NCBI GenBank assembly: GCA_009924095.1
Contig: RFSG01000011.1
Span: 1 to 45,790, forward strand
From: Sphingobacteriia bacterium
GTDB taxonomy: Bacteria > Bacteroidota > Bacteroidia > J057 > RFSG01
Reading direction: 5' to 3'
Length of the DNA: 45,790 bases
A program made the position numbers and the translations under genes. Below are positions 1 to 8,100 of this stretch, in pieces. Under the pieces are notes generated by a model. It made no database searches and had not been told where the DNA came from. It was given only the letters and a program-made list of their open reading frames with translations. Position 1 is the stretch's first letter. Every line of letters begins with the position of its first letter.

Positions 1-293
1 AATATAGCATCATAACTTCCCTCACTCAGATTTCTTTCTGCCTGTTGTAAATTATCGTATTTCCAAATAAATGTTATCTTGGAATCTCGATTATACTTCT
101 TTAAAGAATGACTGATTCTTCCTTCACTGCTGTCAGAGACATTCACAATTACGGACGGCCGGTCTTCGGATAATGCAATCCATATAAGTGCGGCATACAT
201 TAATCCAATGAGTAATGGACCCAGAATAGTCATGACAATAAACGAAGGCTTCCTAACCCTGGTCCAGTACTCTCTTTTAATTATTAACCAAAC
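1..293 (-). CDS. ABC-2 type transporter permease, N-terminal part (runs off the window; start codon missing)
   Basis: Reading leftward from 293, the frame stays open to base 1 and gives about 97 residues. They begin VWLIIKREYWTRVRKPSF and continue into a hydrophobic segment (IVMTILGPLLIGLMYAALIW). This matches the N-terminus of Bacteroidota ABC-2/NatB-like permeases, which usually start M-N-K-x-W-L-I-I-K-R-E-Y: a short cytoplasmic lead, a first membrane helix, then a large extracytoplasmic loop. The family exports substrates with a partner ATPase, which is not in the window. Oddity: the codons just before Val-Trp are ATT and TAA (299-294), so no ATG, GTG or TTG start is available where the family start should be. 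The first in-frame ATG is about 21 codons in, inside the conserved region. It is either a pseudogene whose 5' end was replaced or a gene using a rare start such as ATT/ATA. Family call fairly sure; functionality doubtful. Confidence 0.6.
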
Positions 294-338
294 TTAAATC
301 TGACTGATTATGAACAACACGTTTTTAAATCCAATTTT

Positions 339-536
339 ATGAAGGTTAATTTTACTGAAAATTGGTCTAATATGCAATGGACAAATGTTTATTATAAACG
401 TCATCCTTGGTGGTTAACGGGTCTTCTTGAAGTGGATGAGGACAATGTATTATTTTTAGATGGCTATACCATTAACTTAAAGGGGGTATGGGGAAATAGG
501 GAGATTAAATTTACGTTAACAGGGGAGTATTCTTAA
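339..536 (+). CDS. hypothetical protein, 65 aa
   Basis: This short frame encodes a Trp- and Asn-rich soluble peptide (five Trp in the first half) with no signal peptide or recognised domain. The frame is already open from base 288, upstream of the ATG, and the upstream codons also read like protein (TDYEQHVF), so the present ATG may not be the original start and the ORF could be a remnant of a longer gene. There is no clear ribosome binding site. It lies between the start-less permease fragment and a broken barrel gene, in a stretch that looks decayed. I do not recognise it; it may be non-functional or spurious. Confidence 0.3.
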   Translation: MKVNFTENWSNMQWTNVYYKRHPWWLTGLLEVDEDNVLFLDGYTINLKGVWGNREIKFTLTGEYS

Positions 537-561
537 AATGTTTTCCTAAACTGAATTAATT

Positions 562-1347
562 ATGAAGTATATATTAAGATCTAGCTTAGCCTTATTATTT
601 CTATCCGTTTGGATGAGTACTGTTGTCGCACAACAGGATTCTATCAGCCGTAATTCTTTCGGAATAAAATTAATCAATCCGAGATTTAGTATGTTTGATT
701 TTTCACTGTTAAGCGCCCCAGCGCCCTATACCCTTAGTAGAATATTTTTAGGTAACTTTAACCCAAGAATAGGCATACAATTCAAGTATGCTCATCAATT
801 GAATAACAATTGGTCATTTTCGACAGGGTTAACATACCTATATTCTAGTTTATTCTTTTACATAACCAATAATGACTTAAACTTAACTACATATAGTACG
901 CCAAGCCTACATCGAGTGGAGTTTCCCTTTTAAATAGAAAGACGATTCCATCTAAATACTAATTTCAACTTAATCGCTTATGGAGGATATGCGTTTATCC
1001 TAAATACAAACCCATCCCAAATAAATGTGATTAATATAAATGAAGCTGAAACAGGATATATAGATCAAATGTATTTTCGCAAAAGCAGGAGTACCGGACA
1101 TTCAATGTTAATAGGTTTTGAGATTGAAAATAAATTTAAGTGCATGGGAAGTCTTAGATATGGAGTGGGCGCCAATGGTAGTTTTTTTTCCCTCTTTTCA
1201 ATCAAAACGTATTTTAATGATCCCTATCCCTCTACAAGACAATATCACAATAAATATCGTTACGACAATTCTAATTCATTTAGGTTAAATTCTTCTTATC
1301 TTAGTATGAATTTGACTTATATATTACCTCCGAGAAGAATTAATTAA
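562..1347 (+). pseudogene. outer-membrane beta-barrel protein broken by one in-frame stop
   Basis: Codons 1-123 (562-930) encode a signal peptide ending around VVAQQ followed by alternating, aromatic-rich strands (e.g. FSTGLTYLYSSLFFY). A TAA stands at 931-933. The same frame then continues without another stop to 1345-1347 and keeps barrel character: a segment reading NLIAYGGYAFIL, a GVGANGSFFSLF strand, and a C-terminal strand with YLSMNLTYIL. Repaired, the protein would be about 261 residues, a usual size for small porin-like barrels of Bacteroidota. The sequence around the stop (VEFPF-stop-IERRF) looks like a Leu codon TTA changed to TAA. Explanations are a recent nonsense mutation, a sequencing error, or readthrough. 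A downstream GTG at 1027 could start a fragment but would lack export signals. Exact barrel family not recognised. Confidence 0.7.
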
Positions 1348-1357
1348 TAAATATTAA

Positions 1358-1500
1358 TTCTATTTTAAAATTATATCAGGTAAGTTTAAGTTTCCTACGC
1401 CGCAGGAGGAGCATGTCGGTAAGGGAAGAACCAGTAATCTTCGTTTCACTTTTAAAAATATAGAAACCGCATGAGGTTTAAATTTTTAATCAAACGAAAG
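1358..1500 (+). other. coding-like scrap with nested inverted repeats
   Basis: Between the broken barrel gene and the rplM promoter, the frame starting at 1358 is open for 38 codons to TGA at 1472-1474. It reads like a protein tail (KFPTPQEEHVGKGRTS, then LRFTFKNIETA) but has no start codon. Codons there (ACG CCG CAG GAG GAG) are richer in GC than the surrounding DNA. The segment also holds a 7-bp inverted repeat, 1440-1446 with 1492-1498, enclosing a 5-bp hairpin (1464-1468 with 1475-1479). It may be the 3' remnant of a deleted gene or one copy of a dispersed repeat. No function is claimed. Confidence 0.35.
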
Positions 1501-1530
1501 GTAGAATTCTATTAAAAATTCAGCCTCTTT

Positions 1531-1562
1531 TTTGCAAAATATCCTAAAAATTCCGTACTTGC
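1531..1562 (+). promoter_or_regulatory. predicted promoter of rplM-rpsI-rpsB
   Basis: TTTGC at 1531-1535 and TACTTGC at 1556-1562 resemble the Bacteroidota housekeeping promoter (TTTG about 20 bases before TAnnTTTG). The -7 box has one T fewer than consensus. Transcription would begin near 1568, leaving a leader of about 40 bases before the rplM ATG. Confidence 0.5.
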
Positions 1563-1581
1563 ACGTCCTTTTGAAATTCTC

Positions 1582-1598
1582 AATAGGGGAAACCTATT
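1582..1598 (+). promoter_or_regulatory. hairpin in the rplM leader
   Basis: AATAGG (1582-1587) and CCTATT (1593-1598) form a 6-bp stem around GGAAA, ending seven bases before the rplM ATG. The loop exposes the only purine-rich stretch that could act as a ribosome binding site. Ribosomal protein operons are often autoregulated through such leaders, so a translational control site is possible; this is inference. Confidence 0.35.
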
Positions 1599-1605
1599 AT
1601 TATTC

Positions 1606-2058
1606 ATGGACACATTAAGTTACAAAACTGTCTCGGCAAACGCCAGCAATGTCACCAAAAAATGGGTGGTTGTTGACGCTGAAGCCCAGATCCTGGGGCG
1701 CTTCGCTAGTGAAATCGCGTTTATGTTACGCGGTAAGCACAAAGCAAACTTCACCCCGCATGTGGACTGTGGAGATAACGTAATCGTTATCAATGCAGAC
1801 AAAATCCGGCTGACCGGTAAGAAGCTTCTGGAAAAGGAGTACATTACGCACAGCGGCTATCCTGGCGGACAAAAAGTAAAAACACCCCGTGAGATGCTGG
1901 CAACCACCCCAGAACGCATTATCGAAAATGCAGTGAAAGGGATGCTCCCCAAAAATCGTTTGGCTAATCAGCTGTTCGGCAATCTGTATGTTTATGCAGG
2001 TCCTGAACATCCTCACCAAGGCCAAAACCCAGAAGTTATTCAGTTAACCGGAAAGTAA
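1606..2058 (+). CDS. rplM: 50S ribosomal protein L13 (uL13)
   Basis: This 150-residue protein fits the size of bacterial L13, an early-assembly protein of the large subunit. The N-terminus has the Bacteroidota form (MDTLSYKT, then KKWVVVDAEAQILGRFAS). The middle holds the family signatures HKANFTPHVDCGD and NADKIRLTGKK (about 45-72), and the second half contains the GMLPKNRLA motif (about 113-121). The ATG at 1606 is the natural start. It is the first gene of a ribosomal operon; rpsI follows after 3 bases, the conserved L13-S9 pair. Expression should be growth-linked from the promoter at about 1531-1562 and may be tuned by the leader hairpin. Nothing unusual in the protein. Confidence 0.97.
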   Translation: MDTLSYKTVSANASNVTKKWVVVDAEAQILGRFASEIAFMLRGKHKANFTPHVDCGDNVIVINADKIRLTGKKLLEKEYITHSGYPGGQKVKTPREMLATTPERIIENAVKGMLPKNRLANQLFGNLYVYAGPEHPHQGQNPEVIQLTGK

Positions 2059-2061
2059 AGC

Positions 2062-2454
2062 ATGGAAAAAATTATTAAAATTGGCAGAAGAAAAGCAGCC
2101 GTTGCCCGCTGCTTTATTAAGCAAAGTGGAGCAGGCACCTTTCTGATCAATGGTCGGGAACTATCTGACTATATGCCCACTGAAGTATTACGGATTAAGG
2201 TAAATCAACCTTTCGCTGTGTTGGGACTTACCTCCGCTGAATTTGATATCAATGTTAATGTCTATGGCGGAGGAGTAAACGGACAAGCAGAATCCATCCG
2301 CCTGGCTATCGCCAGAGCATTAATTGAATTTAATGAAGAAAATCGCCCCGCCCTTAAAAAAGCCGGGTTCTTAACCCGTGATCCTCGTGTGGTAGAACGT
2401 AAAAAATACGGTCATAAAAAAGCCCGTAAAAACTTCCAGTTCTCTAAACGTTAA
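2062..2454 (+). CDS. rpsI: 30S ribosomal protein S9 (uS9)
   Basis: This 130-residue small-subunit protein ends in the typical basic tail KKYGHKKARKNFQFSKR, which reaches into the decoding region and contacts P-site tRNA. Family motifs are IGRRKAAVAR near the N-terminus, the VYGGGVNGQAESIRLAIARAL segment (about 67-88), and LTRDPRVVERKK near 104-115. The terminal Lys-Arg is intact. It lies 3 bases after rplM and 18 bases before rpsB, so the three genes almost certainly share a transcript. Confidence 0.97.
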   Translation: MEKIIKIGRRKAAVARCFIKQSGAGTFLINGRELSDYMPTEVLRIKVNQPFAVLGLTSAEFDINVNVYGGGVNGQAESIRLAIARALIEFNEENRPALKKAGFLTRDPRVVERKKYGHKKARKNFQFSKR

Positions 2455-2472
2455 CCCTACACCACTTGTATT

Positions 2473-3237
2473 ATGTCACAGACTTCTTATAATGAATTAT
2501 TGGATGCAGGGGTACACTTTGGCCACCTCACCCGCAAATGGAATCCCGCTATGGCTCCTTATATTTTTATGGAGAAAAATGGGATTCACATCATAGACCT
2601 GAACAAAACACAGCGTATGCTCGATGAAGCTACTCGCGCTGCCAGACAATTGGCTAGATCAGGTCGTAAAATCATGTTCGTAGCAACAAAAAAACAAGCG
2701 AAAGATATTATCCGTATCGAAGCTGAAAGAGTAAATATGCCCTACGTAACCGAACGTTGGTTGGGAGGTATGTTGACCAACTTTGCTACCGTGAGAAAAT
2801 CAGTTAAAAAAATGTCGAACATCGAAAAGATGGAGACTGACGGTACGTTCCAAAATATCTCTAAAAAAGAACGTTTAATGTTGAGTCGTGAAAAGGATAA
2901 ATTGAATAAAATCCTTTCTGGTGTTTCTGACTTAAATCGCCTTCCTTCCGCTCTTTTTATCGTAGATATTAAAAAAGAACATATCGCCATTAGCGAAGCA
3001 CGGAAACTAAATATTCCTACTATCGCTCTGGTGGATACCAATAGCGATCCCAACTTAGTGGATTTTCCTATCCCGGCAAATGATGATGCTGCTAAATCTA
3101 TTCAATTAATTAGCAGAATTATTGCTAATGCTATCACCGAAGGGTTATCTGAACGCAAATTGGATAAAGAAGCAGAAGTGCCTTTAGCTAAAAAAGAAGA
3201 AAAAGAAGCAACCGTTGTGGAAACTGCTGCAGAATAA
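2473..3237 (+). CDS. rpsB: 30S ribosomal protein S2 (uS2)
   Basis: This 254-residue protein is a standard S2, needed for bS1 docking and start-region binding on the small subunit. Hallmarks are the N-terminal [17 protein letters not shown], the [11 protein letters not shown] motif (about 94-104), [12 protein letters not shown] (about 162-173), and [13 protein letters not shown] (about 181-193). The C-terminus has a Glu/Lys-rich tail typical of the phylum. It closes the rplM-rpsI-rpsB operon and is followed within 30 bases by an intrinsic terminator. The elongation factor gene tsf, which usually follows rpsB, is not here. Confidence 0.97.
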   Translation: MSQTSYNELLDAGVHFGHLTRKWNPAMAPYIFMEKNGIHIIDLNKTQRMLDEATRAARQLARSGRKIMFVATKKQAKDIIRIEAERVNMPYVTERWLGGMLTNFATVRKSVKKMSNIEKMETDGTFQNISKKERLMLSREKDKLNKILSGVSDLNRLPSALFIVDIKKEHIAISEARKLNIPTIALVDTNSDPNLVDFPIPANDDAAKSIQLISRIIANAITEGLSERKLDKEAEVPLAKKEEKEATVVETAAE

Positions 3238-3263
3238 TCATTCTCTTTTAATTTATTTAAAAA

Positions 3264-3289
3264 GCCTGCAAGTGATTGCAGGCTTTTTT
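3264..3289 (+). terminator. intrinsic terminator of the ribosomal protein operon
   Basis: GCCTGCAA (3264-3271) pairs with TTGCAGGC (3276-3283) around a GTGA loop and is followed by six T (3284-3289). An A-run before the stem extends the pairing. It sits 26 bases after the rpsB stop. Confidence 0.9.
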
Positions 3290-3389
3290 ATTTGAATGAA
3301 ATTATCCCTAAACTTTTTGTGATAAACTGGGGTATTATAATCGGTAAAAATTGTTCCAACTAAATTTTGGTTGTTTAGTCCCAATTTAT

Positions 3390-3620
3390 TTATTTTTCCA
3401 ATTTCATTAAGTAGTCAATTGATAAATCCTCATCAATTAATGGCCAGTGTATCCCATATCCAGAGGGAGAAATAATATATAATTCTTTTTGAACTTCATT
3501 TGCAGTAAACAATTTCATTGAAATTTTTTCAATAGAAAGCTTTAATGTTTTTCCATCTACTTTTAAATACATGAAGTTTTTATTAAATGATACCTCTTCT
3601 ATATTATGCGTTTTAATCAT
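3390..3620 (-). CDS. DUF2442 domain protein, 76 aa
   Basis: The product has the small DUF2442 fold: an N-terminal beta part (VSFNKNFMYLKVDGKTLKL), a central stretch ending in ELYIISPSGYGIHWP, and the family's closing motif LIDEDLSIDYL (about 61-71). DUF2442 proteins often sit beside a DUF4160 gene in pairs that resemble toxin-antitoxin modules, but no DUF4160 frame is present on either side, so this copy is an orphan. The function of the family is not established. The ATG at 3620 gives a full-length domain. It is transcribed against the ribosomal operon and flanked by AT-rich DNA. Confidence 0.75.
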   Translation of the reverse strand: MIKTHNIEEVSFNKNFMYLKVDGKTLKLSIEKISMKLFTANEVQKELYIISPSGYGIHWPLIDEDLSIDYLMKLEK

Positions 3621-3893
3621 TTTGTTTAGTATTAAATGAAATTCTAAGATGGAAAATTACCAAAGCCAATTGAACAATAATTTATTGTTTTGTTTTTCCT
3701 AAATTATAGCCAACTTTTTTTAGTTGGATCTTCTTGAAAAGATTATTCAAACTTATTATTGAGAATAAATATCTCCAAAAAATGGATGAAATATAATCAT
3801 TCTGATTGCTGAGATTATGCTAATCAGATGTTAAGTTTTATTCGATAATGTAAGCTATGGAAGTATGAAATTGTTTTGAAAACTACTCTTTTG
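3621..3893. other. AT-rich intergenic stretch with small hairpins
   Basis: No convincing gene is seen in either direction. Three short inverted repeats are visible: ACAATAA/TTATTGT near 3674-3688, CCAACT/AGTTGG at 3710-3727 with a six-T loop, and ATCTT/AAGAT directly after. The 3710-3727 stem lacks a following T-run on either strand, so I do not call it a terminator. Confidence 0.35.
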
Positions 3894-4205
3894 TTACGGT
3901 TTTATGGAATAATAAATAATAAAAAGTAAAGCAATTCCTAATGGTACCCCAATTAAGCTTGTTAAAATAGTTTTGTTTTTCCCGTTGTATTTTTTCAGAA
4001 TAAATTTTTCGGTTAATGTTTGACCTAAAAATATCCTTATAATATAGATAACAAAAAACACCCGGTTCGATAGGTGCAGGGTCCAATTAAAATTATAATA
4101 ACCATCATCAATAAAGAATAATAAGGTTGTTACAACAAATGCTAGAAGTAAGTTGATTAAAAACAAACTTGGTTTTCTCGGAATAGTCAGGGTATTTGTC
4201 TGCAT
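3894..4205 (-). CDS. small integral membrane protein, 103 aa, unknown function
   Basis: After a short polar N-terminus (MQTNTLTIPRKP) there are three likely membrane helices: about 14-32 (FLINLLLAFVVTTLLFFI), about 46-60 (RVFFVIYIIRIFLG) and about 82-100 (LTSLIGVPLGIALLFIIYY). A basic loop (KFILKKYNGKNK) separates the second and third. I recognise no family. The gene stands alone, pointing the same way as the DUF2442 gene but 270 bases from it. A second reverse-strand frame overlapping it is a shadow. Confidence 0.55.
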   Translation of the reverse strand: MQTNTLTIPRKPSLFLINLLLAFVVTTLLFFIDDGYYNFNWTLHLSNRVFFVIYIIRIFLGQTLTEKFILKKYNGKNKTILTSLIGVPLGIALLFIIYYSIKP

Positions 4206-4468
4206 GATTTTTTTTATGTCTAAGTCTAACGAAAAACAAATTGTTGTATTTGAACATGCTTGAATAATGAGGATCCTTTTAACTGCTTTTATTTAGATTT
4301 TAATTATACCAACAGTTGGTATCTACCCCATTTCCTATTATTGAAAATTTTAAACAGATTCCCAAAGTTTCAGCCCTACCAAAACAATACATCAAAATGG
4401 ATTTATTCTATTTTTATTCGACTAATAATGGAGAGGAATCATCAAAACATTTATTAGCCAGGTAAAAT
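4206..4468. other. intergenic stretch without a supported gene
   Basis: A 65-codon forward frame (4260-4457) starts with TTG, has no binding site and reads as random aromatic-rich peptide; I do not accept it as a gene. The right part lies just beyond the 3' end of the secreted-protein gene at 4469. Nothing else is seen. Confidence 0.4.
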
Positions 4469-4993
4469 CTATTCTGCTTCCCTAAACCAAGTTGCCTTAG
4501 AATTTTTCTTTATTAAGGCCGTTAACAAGGCTATTTTTGTCTCAGGAATTTCAAGCACTTCTTGATTCGCAAGTTTAATTGTGATGGTTTGTTTAACAAC
4601 GTCTTGCCCGGTTATCCAAACAAACATCCCCGGCTCTAAACTCTCTCCACTAACTAATTGAATTGCTGAAACGATAATTCCAACACCAAACCCTGTTGTT
4701 GCTTTGGTTAAAGAAGCCTTCCCTTTAATTAGTATTGGAGTTCCTGTAGGGTCAAAACAATAATAAACATCCCCACTGAAATCAGTAGCAAAAACGGTTT
4801 CACCAACTTTCAAAGCAAAAAGGTTCTCCTGGTTATTTATTGCTTCACCACCAAAAGCAAAATTCAATAAGTCGTAATTGGTGTAGGATGCCCCTTTCTC
4901 AACGATGAACCATCCCGGAACAAAGGTTGATGTCTGTCCAAATGAAAGATTAATGAACAAGAAGGTTGTTACAAGTAGTAATGATTTAAGCAT
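4469..4993 (-). CDS. secreted hypothetical protein, 174 aa
   Basis: The first 19 residues form a clear signal peptide (MLKSLLLVTTFLFINLSFG, cleavage near the following Gln). The mature part of about 155 residues is beta-rich and has no Cys motif after the lipoprotein position, so it is probably periplasmic or exported rather than a lipoprotein. Segments such as LFALKVGETVFATDF and LEPGMFVWITGQDVVKQTITI suggest a small all-beta domain. One YYCFDP segment holds a single Cys. I do not recognise the family. There is no T9SS tail. It is divergent from the addA-like gene, with two inverted repeats between them. Confidence 0.65.
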   Translation of the reverse strand: MLKSLLLVTTFLFINLSFGQTSTFVPGWFIVEKGASYTNYDLLNFAFGGEAINNQENLFALKVGETVFATDFSGDVYYCFDPTGTPILIKGKASLTKATTGFGVGIIVSAIQLVSGESLEPGMFVWITGQDVVKQTITIKLANQEVLEIPETKIALLTALIKKNSKATWFREAE

Positions 4994-5028
4994 TTTGTAT
5001 AAATAAAGGTTTACGAAATAAAACTAAC

Positions 5029-5072
5029 TATTTATTGGGTCGGTTCAACTTTGTCACCTCCCCCAATAAATA
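5029..5072. repeat. perfect 11-bp inverted repeat upstream of addA
   Basis: TATTTATTGGG (5029-5039) is matched exactly by CCCAATAAATA (5062-5072), with 22 bases between. It lies between two divergent genes, where no terminator is needed, so an operator or RNA leader structure is more likely than a terminator. A second inverted repeat follows at 5091-5125. Confidence 0.6.
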
Positions 5073-5090
5073 CCCCAATTTCAAAGGTTG

Positions 5091-5125
5091 ATTGTAACCT
5101 GGCCTATTTTCAGGGAGGTTACAAT
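5091..5125. repeat. perfect 10-bp inverted repeat with inner stem upstream of addA
   Basis: ATTGTAACCT (5091-5100) pairs with AGGTTACAAT (5116-5125). Inside, CCT (5103-5105) pairs with AGG (5112-5114), giving a long hairpin with a small internal bulge. It ends 71 bases before the addA ATG. On the forward strand it is followed by TTTAAA, not a T-run. Confidence 0.6.
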
Positions 5126-5196
5126 TTAAACTAGAAATAATCCTAACCTTCAGGAATTTTTTAAGTAATTCGTAATCGAATTGATCTCCTCCCCCC

Positions 5197-8100
5197 ATGC
5201 TCACCATCTACAAAGCATCCGCAGGCTCGGGTAAAACCTATACCCTCACACGGGAATACCTGCGTCTGGCCCTTTCGCCTACCTATCCTACCGCCTATCG
5301 TCATATCCTTGCCGTAACTTTTACCAATAAAGCTACAGCTGAAATGAAACAAAGAATCCTTTCGGAATTAGATAAACTTTCGAAAGGGGAACCCTCCGTT
5401 TTGTCCGCAGAACTTCAATCCTCTCTGAAACTATCCCCGGAAGAATTACAACACCGGGCAAGTTTTGTCTATCATCGCCTGCTCCATGACTTTAGCAGCT
5501 TCGCCGTTACCACCATTGATTCTTTCTTCCAACAAATCATACGTCACTTTACCCGCGAAGCCGGATTACAAGGGGGCTACCGATTAGAACTCGATATCGA
5601 ACCTATCCTGCAAAAAGTCACAGATCAGGTAATGAACCTGCTGGGTAAACCCGGACAAGAACCCCTCCTCAAATGGATGGTGGAAATGGCAACAGAAAAA
5701 GTGGAAAAAGGAGATAAATGGGACTTCCGAAAATCCTTAACCGATATCGGGAAAGAATTGTTTCGGGAAAAATTAATGCGACAATCCGATGCCCTCTCCC
5801 ATCTGAATGTATCCAAGGAGGCTTTCCATACCCAATACCAACAATTATATGCCTATAAAAATAAAGTTGAAAATCATTTAACCGCGGAAGCTAATGCAGC
5901 CTTAGATATATTATCCCAACATGCTTTTTCCGACGAAGACTTTTTTCAAAAAGGACGAGGACTGTGGGGATACCTGAATAAATTAAGTACCCAAAATTAT
6001 TCGGATTTTAATTCTTATGTGGCAAAAGGATATCATACTCCCGAAGAATGGATTAAAAAAAATCATCCCCAAGCAACATCTATCCTTACCTGTTTAAAAA
6101 AAGCTAAAATTAAGGAGCTGTTAGATTTCTGGGAAAATAATAAAGAAGTTTATAAAGGAATTATGGAAGTAATACCGCATTTAAATATATTAGGCCTTAC
6201 TGGAATTATCCGGGAAGAATTACAAAATCACCGGCAAGCAGAAAATTTAGTTTTATTATCAGACACTAATTTATTATTAAATCATATAGTTAAAGAAAAT
6301 GATACACCTTTTATTTATGAAAAAACCGGGAATCGTTTTTATCATTTTTTAATTGATGAATTTCAGGATACGTCCCAAACGCAATGGGATAATTTTCGTC
6401 CCTTATTAATTAATAGTCTGGGGCAAGGATATAAAAATTTAGTGGTTGGCGATATTAAACAAGCTATTTATCGTTGGAGAGATGGAGACTGGCGATTATT
6501 GGGGGGAGGAATGCAAAAATCTTTATCTCCGCATAAGCTGGAAGAAAAACCGCTGCAAATCAACTGGAGAAGTTATCCCGAAATAATTGAATTTAACAAT
6601 CACTTTTTTCCCCAGGCAGTTACTTATGCTACTAATTATTTAGCAGCAGATATAGAAAACCCTGCAGCCATTGCATTAGCACAGGAAGAATTAAAAAGCC
6701 TTTATTCGGATGTTCATCAATCTCCGCCGGCAAATAAAGTATTTCCTTCTTCCGGATTTGTTAATATTCGGTTTTATGATCAAGGCACTTCTAAAGATAC
6801 AGCAATTGAAGGGGAAGAGAATTTAAGTTGGGAAGAGGAATGTTTTGAACAATTATTACAGGATATCGAACGCCTACTTAATAAAGGTTTTTCTCCCAGG
6901 GATCTTGCCATCCTAATTCGTAAAAAAGATACCGGTCGAAAAGTATTATCCTTTTTACAAGATCATAAAATTCCCGTAAGTTCTCAGGAAGCGCAGCCCT
7001 TAGGAGAAGGCTTAACCGTTCGAATTATCATTGCTGCTTTACATCATCTTACCGATCCTCAGGAAACTTTGTGGATCACCCAATGTGCCAGAGATTATCT
7101 GCAAACCGATACTCAGTCAGCAGTCAAACTTCCCTGGCTACCGGAGGAGATTCAGCAGCATCCCATTTGGAAAGGATTAAAAGAAGATCGTGACCAGCTA
7201 TTAACCTTTCCCCTGTATGATTTGGTAGAGGAACTCATCCGGAGGTTTGGATTATTATCCTCTCCCTGGACCTCCGAAACAGCTTTGCTGCATGGGTTCT
7301 TAGATGCATTGCTGGAATTTCAACGCTATGAAGTGTCTGATCCAATCAGCTTCCTAACTTGGTGGGACGAAGAAGGACATAAAAAATCGGCATTATTACC
7401 CGAAGGATTAGATACCATCAGAATACTAACCATTCATAAATCTAAAGGACTTGAATTTCCGGTTGTGTTGCTGCCAGCTTTTGACTGGGACATAAAACCT
7501 AAGCCCTCCATGGCGCCGTTTTTATGGTCTGCTCCCACCCAGGACCAAAAAATTCCATTTCCTTTAGTGCCGGTTAAATTTAAAAAAGCCTTAAACGAAA
7601 CCGGATTTAAAGGACAATGGAGGGAAGAACTTCAGCTATTGTATGCAGATGTCTTGAATCTTTTATATGTAGCCTTTACCCGACCCAGACAAGCCTTATA
7701 TGTGTATACCAAAACTGCAAAACCTCAAAAGTCAGATGGCTCAGAACCCGCACCCCATATGGGCGCTTTACTCAAATATGGAATTGAACAAATTGCCCTC
7801 CCGCATACCTGGGCGGATGCCCATCAACAATGGACACTGGGTGCCGAATCAAAATTAACGCCTGAACCAAAATCAGAAACCCCACCCCCCTCCTTACCCC
7901 AGCAATCGTTGAGTAGTCCTTGGATCTCTACTGCCTGGAAAGATAAACTTCGGTTGGAAAACCGTAAGGTGAGAAGTCTTACCCTAAAGCCACAAGAAGC
8001 ACAAGTATTGGGAATATGGGTGCATGAAATATTGGCACAAATAAATCACGCACGAGAACTACCGATTGTATTGGAAACGATGATAACCCAAGGGAGAATA

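Noticed and set aside
4055..4085. GGTTCGAT-like string resembling a tRNA T-arm
   Set aside because: Lies inside a coding frame and no cloverleaf could be built around it.
3883..4086. Second reverse-strand frame overlapping the small membrane protein
   Set aside because: Shadow frame; the 103-residue frame has coherent membrane helices and an ATG.
4260..4457. 65-codon forward frame between two reverse genes
   Set aside because: TTG start, no binding site, no domain, composition like random AT-rich DNA.
5860..6700. AT-richer codon use in the middle of addA than at its ends, considered as a sign of gene mosaicism
   Set aside because: The frame and motifs are continuous and similar patches occur in addB and pcrA; local codon drift is enough.
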